DNA of 64,000 nucleotides from a virus (IMGVR_UViG_3300031707_000001:124001-188000); one strand, 5' to 3'. Positions 8,922 through 18,866 are shown, counted from the first letter of the stretch. Notes: generated from the sequence alone by a model not told the origin. Made by a program: numbers and translations.

Positions 8922-9353
8922 ATGTTTTCGGATGCCATCAAATATTTTGATAAGTATCGCCAGGACCGGGGCGAAGCTTTGAACAACCAAAAGCGTATGC
9001 GCTGGTCTACCAGCGATGTAAAAGATCTGAAGTCCTTGCAAGAGACATTTTCGTCGACCAAGGAGAATGCGGATTGGCAAAGCAGCTACGATAAGCTAAA
9101 GACGGCACAGAAAACCAAAAAAGCTGTACCGCAAGAAACGATTTCCAAGCGACAAGCACAGCAAATGAAGATCAGCTTTCTGGCGGGTTGTCGCCGGGAT
9201 TTGAGAATTCTATTCATTTCCGGAACGAATGCTATGAGGACGCCGTTGGATTGGGACCGTTATGAATTCATGAAAGTAGAATTCCATCGGCAGAAGTTGG
9301 CATTGTTGGAACAGGCAATCCACGAACGTGAAGGCAAGCCGAGCGGAGGATAA
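8922..9353 (+). CDS. Hypothetical basic helical protein
   Basis: 143 residues, starting one base after the sigma factor stop. The sequence is rich in Lys, Gln and Arg and predicted helical (KTAQKTKKAVPQETISKRQA), with a Trp-rich RWSTSDVKDL segment near the N-terminus. There is no cysteine cluster, signal peptide or membrane segment. Close coupling to the sigma factor suggests either a tail assembly helper or a partner of the sigma factor. No family was recognised. Confidence 0.45.
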   Translation: MFSDAIKYFDKYRQDRGEALNNQKRMRWSTSDVKDLKSLQETFSSTKENADWQSSYDKLKTAQKTKKAVPQETISKRQAQQMKISFLAGCRRDLRILFISGTNAMRTPLDWDRYEFMKVEFHRQKLALLEQAIHEREGKPSGG

Positions 9354-9355
9354 GT

Positions 9356-9856
9356 ATGCCCACATTCATGCCTTACACGGATGATTATACGAATAGACAG
9401 GTAGACATAGAGTTGCTGCAGTCTATTTCTCAACCTGTAGATTTGAAGCAGGTGTCGATTAGCTCAGTCACTTTGTCACCCAAGGCTGTTACTGGCATTC
9501 AGAAACTAGTTCAACGTTATGCATCTGCGTTGTTGGCATATCTAGGATCAGTACATTTTGCGCAGGATTATGGTACCAACTTGATATCAACTGTACTGGC
9601 AGGTGGAGTACAGAACATTGCTCAGCTTCAGGCTGCCTTTGCCAGTGCAAACAGTTTGGCTATAGGTTCGTTACGAGCAGACGATCGTAAGACAGTAATA
9701 TTCGGGGCGCTTCCAGACGACGAAAATATAGCCTCTGCTCAGTTGCTGGACCAACAGATCGTTTATGAGACAGCAACGGTCAACCTGAAAGTATTGATAA
9801 CAACGCTGGCTGGTGATAGCGTTACATTCGTTGTTCCAGCAACAACTTCGAGGTAA
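9356..9856 (+). CDS. Possible gp25-like baseplate wedge protein
   Basis: 166 residues, two bases after the preceding stop and four before the baseplate J-like gene. The central part (SPKAVTGIQKLVQRYASALL, then HFAQDYGTNL) resembles the helical core of small wedge proteins. The C-terminus is beta-rich (TVNLKVLITTLAGDSVTFVV). In many contractile tails a gp25/W-like protein is encoded just before the J-like wedge protein, which is the case here. Assignment is by order and size; I did not see the EPR motif typical of gp25, so it stays tentative. Confidence 0.45.
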   Translation: MPTFMPYTDDYTNRQVDIELLQSISQPVDLKQVSISSVTLSPKAVTGIQKLVQRYASALLAYLGSVHFAQDYGTNLISTVLAGGVQNIAQLQAAFASANSLAIGSLRADDRKTVIFGALPDDENIASAQLLDQQIVYETATVNLKVLITTLAGDSVTFVVPATTSR

Positions 9857-9860
9857 AATT

Positions 9861-11474
9861 ATGCCAACATTGAACGACGTAACCCAAGCTCAATTTGATG
9901 CGGCTGAGGCGGTAGTGATTTCCTTGGTTCGAGCAGCATATCCTTCGTTGGATTTGCGCCGTGGAACAGTTCTTCGGGACATGCTGATTCGGCCGAATGC
10001 TGCTATCTATGCCAACAACGCAGATATGCTGGCAGAACTACAGACTCGTATGTCACTGGTGAACCTGGCTGCCAGTCCAACACCTGTTCCGGCAGAATGG
10101 GCAAACGCTATTCTGGCCAATTTCGGTGTTACACTGAATGCAGGTACCGCAGCTACCGGACTTGCCAAAGTTGTTGTAAACGGAGCCCGGACCTACAATC
10201 TTTCCATAGGGTTCCAGTTGACAACATTGAGTGGTTTGCTTTATGCAACTACGCAGAACTACACCGTTAAAGTTGAGGCTGATACGTCTACTGGGGAGAT
10301 AGAACTGGTCCCAGTAGGTGATGGCAACTACTATTTTATTCTTCCTGTGACAGCCATAGCCACTGGGTCCCAATACGTTATTACGCAAGGTACAGCGTTG
10401 GATGACGTGACAACACTTTACAGCTTTGTTGCAGCAGAAGCCTATATAGATTTCAGTGGCGGAACATCAGCCGAAACCTTGGATGAAGCCCTAGTGCGTC
10501 TACCGGCAGCGGTTTCCTATAGGGCTTTGGAATCCAGAACCTCGATTTATACAAAACTGCATAACGCATTTCCGGTAATTCAGGCTTTGGGAATCCAAGG
10601 ATACGGCGATCCGGCACAATTACGAGACAAACACAATCCTATGGGGTTTGCTGTGGGTAGTCGGGTAGACATCTATGCTCGTACGTTTACGATGCCGGCG
10701 ACTGTGGTACTGACAAAGACAGCCACGCAAATCGGAGCCAACACGTTCCAGTTTACGATTGGGCGCACAGAGGCTCCTGGCTACTACATAATCAAATCGA
10801 TCACCGAGACGGATTCGTCGGTTAGTCCTGGAAGTTCAGCAGTACCGATAGGTTCGTATACTTTTACTGAAGTACGGGAAGCAGACGGATTGCAGAATAC
10901 TTTCCATGATATTGATCCAGCCAATGGTATGATCGAGACAGCTTACTCCATCTACCAGAAATCGACCGTGATCGTTACAGGTGTACCTGTTGTTGCAACC
11001 ACGCACAGTTTCAAGGTTACGGTTTATGTGGCGCCATCCTTGACAGAAGTGCAGAACTATGTGGACAATGCAGATATCCGAAATCTGGAAGGCGATTATG
11101 TTATGCGTTGTCCGTTGATGTGTTTGGTAGAATTGACAGCGCCCGTGCACTACAAGGCCAAGACGCCTATTGATGTAGAAAAGATGCGTACAGATGTGTA
11201 TAATTACATCAACGCACGCAATTTCGTGGGTCGTTTGACACGTTCCGAACTGGCTTCGATCTTAAGGGACGATGGGGCGGCCTGGGTCGACCTCGCACCA
11301 AACGGTATGATACTAAATGGTACAATAAGGGATGCCGCCGGCGCCATTCTGCATTTGACCGGCGATGCTTTGGATATCGAAACCGTTTATGATCCTCAAA
11401 AACTGGTGACGGCGGATACGGTGGTCTTTGCCACCGAACTATCCAACATAAACATCGTGGCCATACCCGAATGA
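9861..11474 (+). CDS. Baseplate J-like (gp6-type) wedge protein
   Basis: 537 residues. I chose the ATG at 9861 (MPTLNDVTQAQFDAAE), with SD aggt upstream just after the previous stop; an in-frame start at 9813 lies inside the upstream gene. The N-terminal helical region (LDLRRGTVLRDMLIRPNAAI) is the type seen at the start of J-like proteins. It is followed by FSGGTSAETLDEALVRLPAA and SYRALESRTSIYTKLHN, which match the GG.DAET.E..R.R and S...T...Y.. pattern of the family. The C-terminal domain contains VYNYINARNFVGRLTRSEL, typical of the J-like tail. The family forms the wedge ring of the contractile baseplate. The stop overlaps the next start by 4 bases. Confidence 0.75.
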   Translation: MPTLNDVTQAQFDAAEAVVISLVRAAYPSLDLRRGTVLRDMLIRPNAAIYANNADMLAELQTRMSLVNLAASPTPVPAEWANAILANFGVTLNAGTAATGLAKVVVNGARTYNLSIGFQLTTLSGLLYATTQNYTVKVEADTSTGEIELVPVGDGNYYFILPVTAIATGSQYVITQGTALDDVTTLYSFVAAEAYIDFSGGTSAETLDEALVRLPAAVSYRALESRTSIYTKLHNAFPVIQALGIQGYGDPAQLRDKHNPMGFAVGSRVDIYARTFTMPATVVLTKTATQIGANTFQFTIGRTEAPGYYIIKSITETDSSVSPGSSAVPIGSYTFTEVREADGLQNTFHDIDPANGMIETAYSIYQKSTVIVTGVPVVATTHSFKVTVYVAPSLTEVQNYVDNADIRNLEGDYVMRCPLMCLVELTAPVHYKAKTPIDVEKMRTDVYNYINARNFVGRLTRSELASILRDDGAAWVDLAPNGMILNGTIRDAAGAILHLTGDALDIETVYDPQKLVTADTVVFATELSNINIVAIPE

Positions 11475-13093
11475 AAACACTTGCTATACCGATTGAGAAC
11501 TTCGTAAAGAACGGCAATACCCTTGTCGACTGGATGGGTACTTTCTGGACTCGAATCTACGAAAATTCCGACCTGGTCAAGAATGTACAGCAAGGGGGAG
11601 GATTGCTGCTTGCCCAACTTTACCTGGACTTCATGGAAAGTGTGTCGCTCATAAACCGAAACGAAGTTCCTGCATTTCATCGGGAACGTTGGATGCCTCT
11701 GGTCATACGCCTGTCTCAAGCCGGGACTGGAAAGGCTACGTTGATAAAAGCAGGTATGGTTCCAACGCCAGTGATTGGACCTCAGACAGGTTCGGAATTT
11801 GTGCCCGGAGAAGTCTTCAAGGTGGGTGGAAATGCCGAATATGCCGCTGCAATAAGTTATCCACTAAGCGTTGATATTGAAGATGTCATAACGTGCATTT
11901 CGGATAACATTCTATCACCAAAGGTGGTGCTTGTTCGTGACCAGGATTTCATTGTAGAAGAGAACACAATCGTATTCTTGAAACAGAACGATCCGTTCAA
12001 GATGAGTGCTTTTCCGCAGCGTGACCTGAATAATGACAAAGAGATACTCCTGTGGGCCTGTGATACGCTCGTGGATAAGGAATACGTTTACAAGTACTTA
12101 AGCTATGTATTGGGGATCGAGGCAACTTCAACGGAGTACTTCCAAAAGATGGTAAATGCGCTGTGGAATGCCTATAACTATGGCACTCCGATAGGCGTGT
12201 TCAAGAGCGCCGTGGGAGCCATTTTGGGTGAGCCTACGATAATACATGCAACTGAAACGGTACAGGCCATCATTGCCGGCAACGCCTATACCCAGGTGAT
12301 TACGGATAAGGAAGTTTACAACGTGTCGAAAGCGTCGACACTCAGGGACGTATGTGTCGTTGGTGGAATCTTGCAGATGGGTGAATTTCTAACCGAAACC
12401 GTGCGCTTGTATGAAACCCTGGATCCGATGAAACTGATGGCCGTAAGCGAATTCGGAAACAGGTTCCGGAACGATGTTCGTAGTTTGTTTTTTGAAAAGG
12501 CGTTGCTTCGAAGTCCGTTGCATTTTGGCGTGGGCGCCAGCTATGATGAGTCAGATATCGTAGTAGCCGGATTGGATAGCCAAGGCAACCCACGGATGAA
12601 GTTTACGGTTTATGGAAATCCTGATGACATCTCGTTGTTTTGGCAGGACTTCTGGCAATATCTGGAAGACCACAATATTACAAGTGAGACTTGTTTTCAG
12701 GCATATCTTGATGATATAGTATTGCCTGTTGACGGTACTGTTGTCGGGCATGTTCCTCCGCTGGAATACTTTCTTCGATACTTCATGCGGGCTAATGCCA
12801 TGGTCCTTGTGGTAGAAAGGAACAAGCTGGCAACTCCACCAGAAGGTATTGATCCGGTTGGACGTTTGCAGTTGTTGCGTCCTGTGCTTCCAGCCCATAT
12901 CATGTTGATTACGGTAGAGCATCAGTATCCCGAAGCACAGGAATATGATTTGGATGATTTAGGCAGTAATCTTGAACAAATGCAGGCATTGACGGTAACA
13001 AGTTCAGCGGTGCCAGGTGGTCCGTCTACGGCAACGTTGACATATAAGGATCGTCCTCCGGTAATACGGTGGATCGCACAATGTGGGAGTTAA
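11471..13093 (+). CDS. Baseplate wedge/tail protein downstream of J-like gene
   Basis: 540 residues, ATGA-coupled to the J-like gene. No enzyme motif or signal peptide. The N-terminal part (NTLVDWMGTFWTRIYENSDL) is helical and Trp-rich. The middle contains an AFPQRDLNNDKEILLWACDT segment and a long helix (EYFQKMVNALWNAYNYGTP). The C-terminal 250 residues are mixed alpha/beta. Its place after the J-like gene matches the tail protein I or gp7 position in contractile systems. The sequence family was not recognised, so the role is inferred from gene order. Confidence 0.52.
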   Translation: MKTLAIPIENFVKNGNTLVDWMGTFWTRIYENSDLVKNVQQGGGLLLAQLYLDFMESVSLINRNEVPAFHRERWMPLVIRLSQAGTGKATLIKAGMVPTPVIGPQTGSEFVPGEVFKVGGNAEYAAAISYPLSVDIEDVITCISDNILSPKVVLVRDQDFIVEENTIVFLKQNDPFKMSAFPQRDLNNDKEILLWACDTLVDKEYVYKYLSYVLGIEATSTEYFQKMVNALWNAYNYGTPIGVFKSAVGAILGEPTIIHATETVQAIIAGNAYTQVITDKEVYNVSKASTLRDVCVVGGILQMGEFLTETVRLYETLDPMKLMAVSEFGNRFRNDVRSLFFEKALLRSPLHFGVGASYDESDIVVAGLDSQGNPRMKFTVYGNPDDISLFWQDFWQYLEDHNITSETCFQAYLDDIVLPVDGTVVGHVPPLEYFLRYFMRANAMVLVVERNKLATPPEGIDPVGRLQLLRPVLPAHIMLITVEHQYPEAQEYDLDDLGSNLEQMQALTVTSSAVPGGPSTATLTYKDRPPVIRWIAQCGS

Positions 13094-13095
13094 CC

Positions 13096-13710
13096 ATGCG
13101 AATGAACAGTAATATGCAAAATTGGGCTAGGGGTCAGGTTCGTGGATATTTCTTCAACCCTAAGACCCTCGAACAGTGGGGCCACTTCCACATTAAGAAT
13201 GTAATCACCTACCGTGCTGCGGACATTATGGCACGCTTGCTTGGTGGAGACTCCAGCTACGTTCCGGGCTACATGGGTTTTGTCTATGGGGCATCAGCAA
13301 CTCCAGGTGCTGCGTTGATTGAACCGCCAACAGACCGGGAACAGACATGGGATAATTTGGCCGTTGAATTGGGCGATCCGGGAGTAACCGGAAATGTATT
13401 GATTACGCCTTTGACTGCGGGGCCAAGCTATGTTGTGGATGGCGATGCAAACAAATACAATGGCAACTCTGTTAACCTAGTAGCGCATACGGGCTCCCGG
13501 TTGGAATATGGTTTTCCTACCAGTTCACCGTATGCCGGCGTGTTGGCTGATGGGAATTACTTTTATCACGCCATGCTAATCACTCGTCTGGTTTCTGGAT
13601 CCACAATTACCTATTTACCTTTTGCCAGAGTTACATTGAAAGGTAGCAGTTATCCACAAAAGTCGGTCGGAAGTGAATTGGCGTTGTTTTGGAACGTTTC
13701 GTTTTTCTAA
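13096..13710 (+). CDS. Virion structural protein, hypothetical
   Basis: 204 residues from the ATG at 13096 (MRMNSNMQNWARGQVRGYFF). The ATG at 13105 is an alternative; the longer in-frame start at 13069 lies inside the upstream gene. A motif near the N-terminus (GHFHIKNVITYRAADIMARL, then GFVYG) suggests a beta-sandwich with a leading helix. There is no membrane segment. It lies between the wedge-type gene and a homing endonuclease, and may be the last wedge or a fibre connector. No family was recognised. Confidence 0.5.
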   Translation: MRMNSNMQNWARGQVRGYFFNPKTLEQWGHFHIKNVITYRAADIMARLLGGDSSYVPGYMGFVYGASATPGAALIEPPTDREQTWDNLAVELGDPGVTGNVLITPLTAGPSYVVDGDANKYNGNSVNLVAHTGSRLEYGFPTSSPYAGVLADGNYFYHAMLITRLVSGSTITYLPFARVTLKGSSYPQKSVGSELALFWNVSFF

Positions 13711-13717
13711 TAATCAC

Positions 13718-14353
13718 ATGAACGTTATCTATTCTATAAGTAATTGTGTTGATGGGCAGACCTATATAGGCCAGTCATGCATAGGTTACAAAGAGCGTTG
13801 GAAGCGTCACCGTTTGCTGTTGAATGCTAATGCACACTTTAATACGCATTTGCAACGTGCATGGAATAAGTATGGAGCAGACAACTTTGAATTTAAGGTG
13901 TTATCACAGAATATTCCTGAATCATGGTTAGATCTTTCAGAGAGAGGTTGGATATTATTTCATAGACATACTTCTGGATGTTATAACCTTACTTCTGGCG
14001 GTAATACCCGAAAGCATTTTGCAGAAGAAACCAAATACAAAATTAGTGTTGCTACGCAGGGTCGGATACCTTGGAATCAGGGTAAACATACGTGCACTGA
14101 AGCACAAAGACAGATGTTGCGAGAACAGATGCTTGGCAATACACATGCTTGTGGTACAATACATTCAGCAGAGTTTTGTCGTCAAGTTAGTTTGCGTAGT
14201 TTGGGTAACAAGTTCTGGGCAGAACGTATCGGATATATGCATTCACCAGCGACCAAACAAAAAATGCAGTTAGCACACATTGGTTGCTGTCATTCAGAAG
14301 AGACCAAACAAAAACTCCGGGACGCTGCAAAACGTCGCTGGGCGAAGGAGTAG
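13718..14353 (+). CDS. GIY-YIG homing endonuclease (free-standing)
   Basis: 211 residues from the ATG at 13718. The N-terminus has the GIY-YIG core: VIYSI at residues 3-7 (the GIY strand, with Gly replaced by Val), YIGQS at about 15-19, then KERWKRH with the catalytic-type Arg, and a later Glu in DLSERGWILFH. The C-terminal half holds NUMOD3-like DNA-binding repeats, including SEETKQKLRDAAKRRW. This is the Seg-type layout of phage homing endonucleases, which cut alleles lacking the gene and copy themselves in. It lies between two virion genes with only a few bases on each side. The base composition is more AT-rich than its neighbours. It is probably an invader rather than part of virion assembly. 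Confidence 0.85.
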   Translation: MNVIYSISNCVDGQTYIGQSCIGYKERWKRHRLLLNANAHFNTHLQRAWNKYGADNFEFKVLSQNIPESWLDLSERGWILFHRHTSGCYNLTSGGNTRKHFAEETKYKISVATQGRIPWNQGKHTCTEAQRQMLREQMLGNTHACGTIHSAEFCRQVSLRSLGNKFWAERIGYMHSPATKQKMQLAHIGCCHSEETKQKLRDAAKRRWAKE

Positions 14354-14358
14354 ATAAA

Positions 14359-17352
14359 ATGAGTCTTTGGGTTGCCGTACATGGCTTGGTTAATAACACG
14401 GATAAGTTGGATGCTGAAACTCTCAATCGGCCCATCTTCGAACTGACGGAACGCACGAACTATCTCTATAATAATCTGCAGTCGTTGATGGCAGCGGGTA
14501 TTTTTGAATCAGTTCGGCTCCCCGATGCTTCCCTGATTACTGTAGGAGCCGCTGCACCGGCCGTAGGAGATTTTGTCTACCTGCATCCCGTGGAAGGGAA
14601 GTATGCCAAAGCACAGGCAGACGTTGATGTTGATACTTTGCTGGCTACTGACTCTTCACTGGCCGTTGGACTGCTGATCTACAAAAATGGCAGCACAGGC
14701 ACAATCGTGCTATATGGAAAAGCTGAACTAACCGGACAGAACTACAGTACGATGTTGGAGTCTGGAGAATCATTCCGCAACGGTCCGTACTTTCTGTCGG
14801 CGTTGACAGCCGGCAAAATGACAGCGGCACCATCTGGCCCTTCGATCTACCTGGGCTATTTCATGCAAGATCCTTTGAACCCGGGCTATGGTGGATATGC
14901 ACTCCTAAGCCCACAATACAAGGATGTAGACGAAGCCCACGTACATCGATCTTATCCATTGTTTGCGCAGCCTGCGGGTACCCAATTTGTATCAGGTCCG
15001 ACACCGACTGATACGCATGCCGTTCTTGGTTTTGAACCCGTTATGCCGGCAGCAGGTGGGGACCATCTTTCTCGCACAGTCATAGCTGGTACCTGGGCGG
15101 GTTTGGAAGATGTTGACTATACGATCTGGTTGTCGGCTTCTTCGGATCCCAACGAGGTATTGGGTGCAACGACCAAACCAACTGATTTCAGCGATGCTTA
15201 CCTGCATTGGTCTTCCAGCGATATCCTGGAAGGCAAAGGCGCCGTGCGTGTATGGTCATATGATACTGTGTATGCATTCGGTACAAAAGGAGCAACCATA
15301 GCTCTACAGAATCCAGATACTACGAGTTGGAATACTCCATATACGTCCGCATCGGACGATGAAGATAAGCGTACATGGATTGTCAATGTGCCAAGTCAAA
15401 CGGCAGGGTGGCTTGCCCGTTATTCTCGATTGTACTTTGACGATCACCCAGCAGTAGACAATAAGTTTTCTTTCATCCTTCAGGGTGGGCCTGCCGACAA
15501 CGGTGACAGCAGGGAATGGGACCAGGTTACAGTAAAGGCCGGAGAACTGCATCGGATTGTATATACTACCAATCCTTCAGCAGCGCAAACGGTGACCATA
15601 GGTACAACGGTATTTGAGTTCAATACGGTACTGACAGTCGGAACCGTTCTTGTTGGTATTGGTACAGATGCCGATGAGTCGTTCCAGAATCTGTTGAATG
15701 CGATCATCAATGCAGGTTTGACGGGTATTGATGCAGCATTGAACATAGACGATGGACATCTCATGGTTTGTACGCCAACTACGACAACCGTATCCACGAC
15801 AGTAACAGGTGCATCAGCTAGTACAGTCTTTACTCCTGGTACTGGTAACCTGGCGTCAGGAACGGCAGCATTCTTGGTATATGATCAATATCACAAGGCA
15901 TTGGTGGCCACAACATCCTATTGGGGTGCTGCAATATACTGGACACCCAAAGCACTCAAGAACAACCTTAGCATTATTCCAATTCCGTACGATAGCGATG
16001 GTGCCGCCGCAACGGCAGATACCGTTGCTGTAGGCGATTACTGGGATGCGGAATATTCAGACGAGGCGCCTGGAGCGTATTTTGTATACTCTATGGGTAT
16101 GCATTCCAGCTTGAATGTATACTACCCACCGCTTCCGATAAGTGCTGCAGGTTTGATTCTGAACGGAGTGGAAATGGATTCCATGGACCAGTTCCCTCTC
16201 GATCCTACATATCGGACTGGTCGCAGCAGCATTTACTGGTATCCAGATTTGTTGGGTTCGGTGCCTTGGCCGAGAGATTGGGTTGATGTCAATAATCCAG
16301 GATCGTTGGCATATCAACAGCATTTGCTGTTCCGTTTCGTCACCATGTCAACCGGAGAAACCGGTTTGGTTACATCATGCCAGCCGGCACCAAATTCACC
16401 GATCAAGATTCTGCGTTGCGGAACAAACGAACCAGCAACATCGGGCGATCTTGCTTTCGATTTGAATCTGGAAATGTCCGAATCGAATGAGAACCTGGCA
16501 GGCTATCAGGTATTCAAACGGGCAACGGGTTCGAAGTTGCGTAAGGGGCCGGTGGTCGAAAAGGTTACATCCCGGGATGGGACGGTTGTAATCAGCTCCA
16601 GCAGCGGGGCGCCATCTGGTCAGGGCATAGTGGATCTAAGCGTAGGCTCCTTCCGCTACGAAGGCGACTTCGAAGAAGTGGCATTGCAGAATGCCAAACA
16701 GGAACTGATTGGCATGTTCCCGTATATTCGGCTGTTAGCTTCAACCAGCATACCATCCGGATTCGTGGCCAAGTTCCGTGTGCCACACACAGCGGGAGAC
16801 GCTACATACAAGGTCATTGTGTACATGACAGTATTTGGGGAAACGAGCATCCCGTATGTTGGTGGAGGATCCAAGCAATATGCAGGCGTTGACTTCTCAT
16901 ACTCTATATTGCCGGATTACACCCCATCCACACCACCAGGCGATCCGACCAATTATCCAGCTTGGAACTCGTTGGATCAAAACCTATCTGTTACCGATCG
17001 GTTAGGAATCATGGCTACAGGTACTCCAATCCATGCGGATATCCCGATCGGTAAATTTGACATCACAGGCGCTACTCCAACCTATACGGCCTATGATCCT
17101 ATGCTGATCCACAATAATCCGGCAGAACTGCCGGCTACCGATGAAGATCGTAAGATTGCCCAGGTATTGGGCAATCCGTTCCCGACAGCAGGAGACCTGG
17201 TATACTGGGATGTTGGCGCCTGGGGCGATCCAGACGTCCGGCCGGGCAGTCTGGTGGCTATCCGTATCCAGCGGTCAAATGCTGTGGCTACGCCGGCGTA
17301 CACTGGTACTTTGGGATTCATAAGTATTCGGTGGCGTCTGGTAGCAGTATAG
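14359..17352 (+). CDS. Large tail fibre or baseplate-associated protein
   Basis: 997 residues from the ATG at 14359 (MSLWVAVHGLVNNTDKLDAE). An in-frame start at 14284 would lie inside the endonuclease gene. The N-terminal 60 residues are a helical attachment-like segment (LNRPIFELTERTNYLYNNLQ). The rest is beta-rich with many Gly, Ser, Thr and Asn residues, in several domains (including a Thr-rich TTTVSTTVTGASAST stretch near residue 480). There is no signal peptide. Family knowledge: proteins of this size and composition after the wedge genes are often baseplate-bound fibres. The enzymatic domain, if any, was not recognised. SD is weak; the 3' neighbour has a good SD (aggagg). Confidence 0.55.
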   Translation: MSLWVAVHGLVNNTDKLDAETLNRPIFELTERTNYLYNNLQSLMAAGIFESVRLPDASLITVGAAAPAVGDFVYLHPVEGKYAKAQADVDVDTLLATDSSLAVGLLIYKNGSTGTIVLYGKAELTGQNYSTMLESGESFRNGPYFLSALTAGKMTAAPSGPSIYLGYFMQDPLNPGYGGYALLSPQYKDVDEAHVHRSYPLFAQPAGTQFVSGPTPTDTHAVLGFEPVMPAAGGDHLSRTVIAGTWAGLEDVDYTIWLSASSDPNEVLGATTKPTDFSDAYLHWSSSDILEGKGAVRVWSYDTVYAFGTKGATIALQNPDTTSWNTPYTSASDDEDKRTWIVNVPSQTAGWLARYSRLYFDDHPAVDNKFSFILQGGPADNGDSREWDQVTVKAGELHRIVYTTNPSAAQTVTIGTTVFEFNTVLTVGTVLVGIGTDADESFQNLLNAIINAGLTGIDAALNIDDGHLMVCTPTTTTVSTTVTGASASTVFTPGTGNLASGTAAFLVYDQYHKALVATTSYWGAAIYWTPKALKNNLSIIPIPYDSDGAAATADTVAVGDYWDAEYSDEAPGAYFVYSMGMHSSLNVYYPPLPISAAGLILNGVEMDSMDQFPLDPTYRTGRSSIYWYPDLLGSVPWPRDWVDVNNPGSLAYQQHLLFRFVTMSTGETGLVTSCQPAPNSPIKILRCGTNEPATSGDLAFDLNLEMSESNENLAGYQVFKRATGSKLRKGPVVEKVTSRDGTVVISSSSGAPSGQGIVDLSVGSFRYEGDFEEVALQNAKQELIGMFPYIRLLASTSIPSGFVAKFRVPHTAGDATYKVIVYMTVFGETSIPYVGGGSKQYAGVDFSYSILPDYTPSTPPGDPTNYPAWNSLDQNLSVTDRLGIMATGTPIHADIPIGKFDITGATPTYTAYDPMLIHNNPAELPATDEDRKIAQVLGNPFPTAGDLVYWDVGAWGDPDVRPGSLVAIRIQRSNAVATPAYTGTLGFISIRWRLVAV

Positions 17353-17361
17353 GAGGTTCAT

Positions 17362-17958
17362 ATGCGAGCGATTAGCTTACCCGCTTCATATGGTGTGAAC
17401 TATACCCTTGGTGATATTGGTTTTCAATTCGTAGACAATAGCTTTCTATCGGAAGGTATTGTGTTTTTTACTGGATGGGAAGCCATGTCAGATATCAAAG
17501 TATCACACTCATTCGTGATAACCGGACAAAACGAATGCATCGAATCGTTGAGTAATGGTGTGGATCAATCCACACTAGCGGAACGATTTGCCAGTTCGCA
17601 TACCCACGTAACTATTCGCCGTCCTGTAGATCTTACATTGCAGAGGGGTATGGATATTGTGAAGCGGGCGACATCGCTTTTGGGCACACCATATGATTTT
17701 CGATTGCTTGCTGGCATGATAGCAGCTAACAGTCGCCTGGTGAGATGGTTGCCAACAGTAATTTACATGGCCTATCGCCGCAAGGTTTGTTGGTACGCCC
17801 ATACTGAAGGTCAGTTGATCTGCGATGGCTTGTGTGTGAAGGCTTTGAACGCAGTACCCGAATATGCAGCAGCGTTGCCAGAAGAGTATTATGTTTATGA
17901 TCCGCAGATGCTTTTCGAGGACACAGTTGTATTCAAACCGTGGAAGAAGACTTTATGA
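17362..17958 (+). CDS. Permuted papain-fold (NlpC/P60, YiiX-like) hydrolase
   Basis: 198 residues, SD aggagg 5 bases before the ATG. The order of motifs suits the permuted NlpC/P60 type. A His-containing strand (IKVSHSFVITGQNECIESLS) comes first, then a helix with VKRATSLLGTPYDF, and the candidate nucleophile Cys lies late, in LICDGLCVKAL (about residue 154). Family knowledge: such enzymes cleave peptide bonds in peptidoglycan or amide bonds of lipids. In the tail block it might open the cell wall during entry or act as a virion-associated lysin. There is no signal peptide. A dead fold is possible, since I could not verify the third catalytic residue. The stop overlaps the next ATG. Confidence 0.55.
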   Translation: MRAISLPASYGVNYTLGDIGFQFVDNSFLSEGIVFFTGWEAMSDIKVSHSFVITGQNECIESLSNGVDQSTLAERFASSHTHVTIRRPVDLTLQRGMDIVKRATSLLGTPYDFRLLAGMIAANSRLVRWLPTVIYMAYRRKVCWYAHTEGQLICDGLCVKALNAVPEYAAALPEEYYVYDPQMLFEDTVVFKPWKKTL

Positions 17959-18866
17959 GCAACATCAATGCTGAATGGCTCAACGAAAATTCTCTGCGCA
18001 ACTACCCATTTCGGGAAGATGCCCGGCTGATGCCGGTCGACGGTAGCGGCACAGTAATCTCGGACATTCGTATTCCCAACTATCTGGTTGTGGATTTCGT
18101 AATGACGATGCCCAGCGACCTGCCACAACATGTCTACCTGTCTCAACTTTCCAAGGTGGGTAAGCTTTTGACATTTGTCATCGTCGATGGTCTCGGCACG
18201 GTTATTACTACGCTGGCAGTTACCTATCCAACACCTGGCGCAAACCAGGAATATGACTTGGTTGGAAGTTTTGATTACAGCGATGCACGAGGAAAAATTG
18301 TACTGGGCGATCTTTCCCGTATTGACGAGGACCTTCCTGAAGGAATCTACACGTTTCAATTGACCGATGCTGAGTTCGAATTTACCACAGTTCGGCCGGC
18401 CGTTCGTGGCGTTCGCACACTGCAATTGGACAATAATGGTACGCTATCAGGATACATTACTGGACACGTCAAGTTGCTGGCTGGCGACAATGTACGGCTG
18501 ACGTACTTGCCAGCCTACAATGCCATTCGGATCGATGCAATCAGTAGCGGTGGCTTGAACGAGGAGTGCGATTGTGCCACAGTAATCGGGCGGCGAAACA
18601 TTGTGCGTACAATCAACGGTATCGCTTTGGAAGACTTAACAATTACGGGTGATGGGCAATGCGTTACCGTGGAGACGGCAGATAACAAAGTGGTTATCAG
18701 CGATGTTTGCTCCACACCTTGCTGCGGATGTCCGGAGTTGGAATTTCTGACGCAACAGCTCAAGATACTGGATGCCACGTTGTCCAATTTACAGAGCTAT
18801 GCCAATCAGCTCAACAATCAAATCACGACGTTCGTGAGTACGTTCGTCCTTACAATAGGCGCATAA
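17955..18866 (+). CDS. YPF-motif tail protein, paralogue 1 of 5
   Basis: 303 residues, ATGA-coupled to the hydrolase gene. The N-terminal motif WLNENSLRNYPFRED (residues 7-21) is shared, with substitutions, by the next four long genes. After a beta-rich body comes RTINGIALEDLTITGDGQCV, a second element shared with paralogues 3 and 5. Then a Cys-rich CCGCPE segment and a helical, coiled-coil-like C-terminus (LSNLQSYANQLNNQITTFVS). No membrane or signal sequence. The five paralogues probably decorate the tail or form fibres. The helical tail could support oligomerisation. No known family was identified with certainty. Confidence 0.55.
   Translation: MSNINAEWLNENSLRNYPFREDARLMPVDGSGTVISDIRIPNYLVVDFVMTMPSDLPQHVYLSQLSKVGKLLTFVIVDGLGTVITTLAVTYPTPGANQEYDLVGSFDYSDARGKIVLGDLSRIDEDLPEGIYTFQLTDAEFEFTTVRPAVRGVRTLQLDNNGTLSGYITGHVKLLAGDNVRLTYLPAYNAIRIDAISSGGLNEECDCATVIGRRNIVRTINGIALEDLTITGDGQCVTVETADNKVVISDVCSTPCCGCPELEFLTQQLKILDATLSNLQSYANQLNNQITTFVSTFVLTIGA

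Noticed and set aside
9813-9860. Longer N-terminus for the baseplate J-like protein
   Set aside because: The extra residues are coded inside the upstream gene and look like shadow sequence; the ATG at 9861 has a suitable SD.
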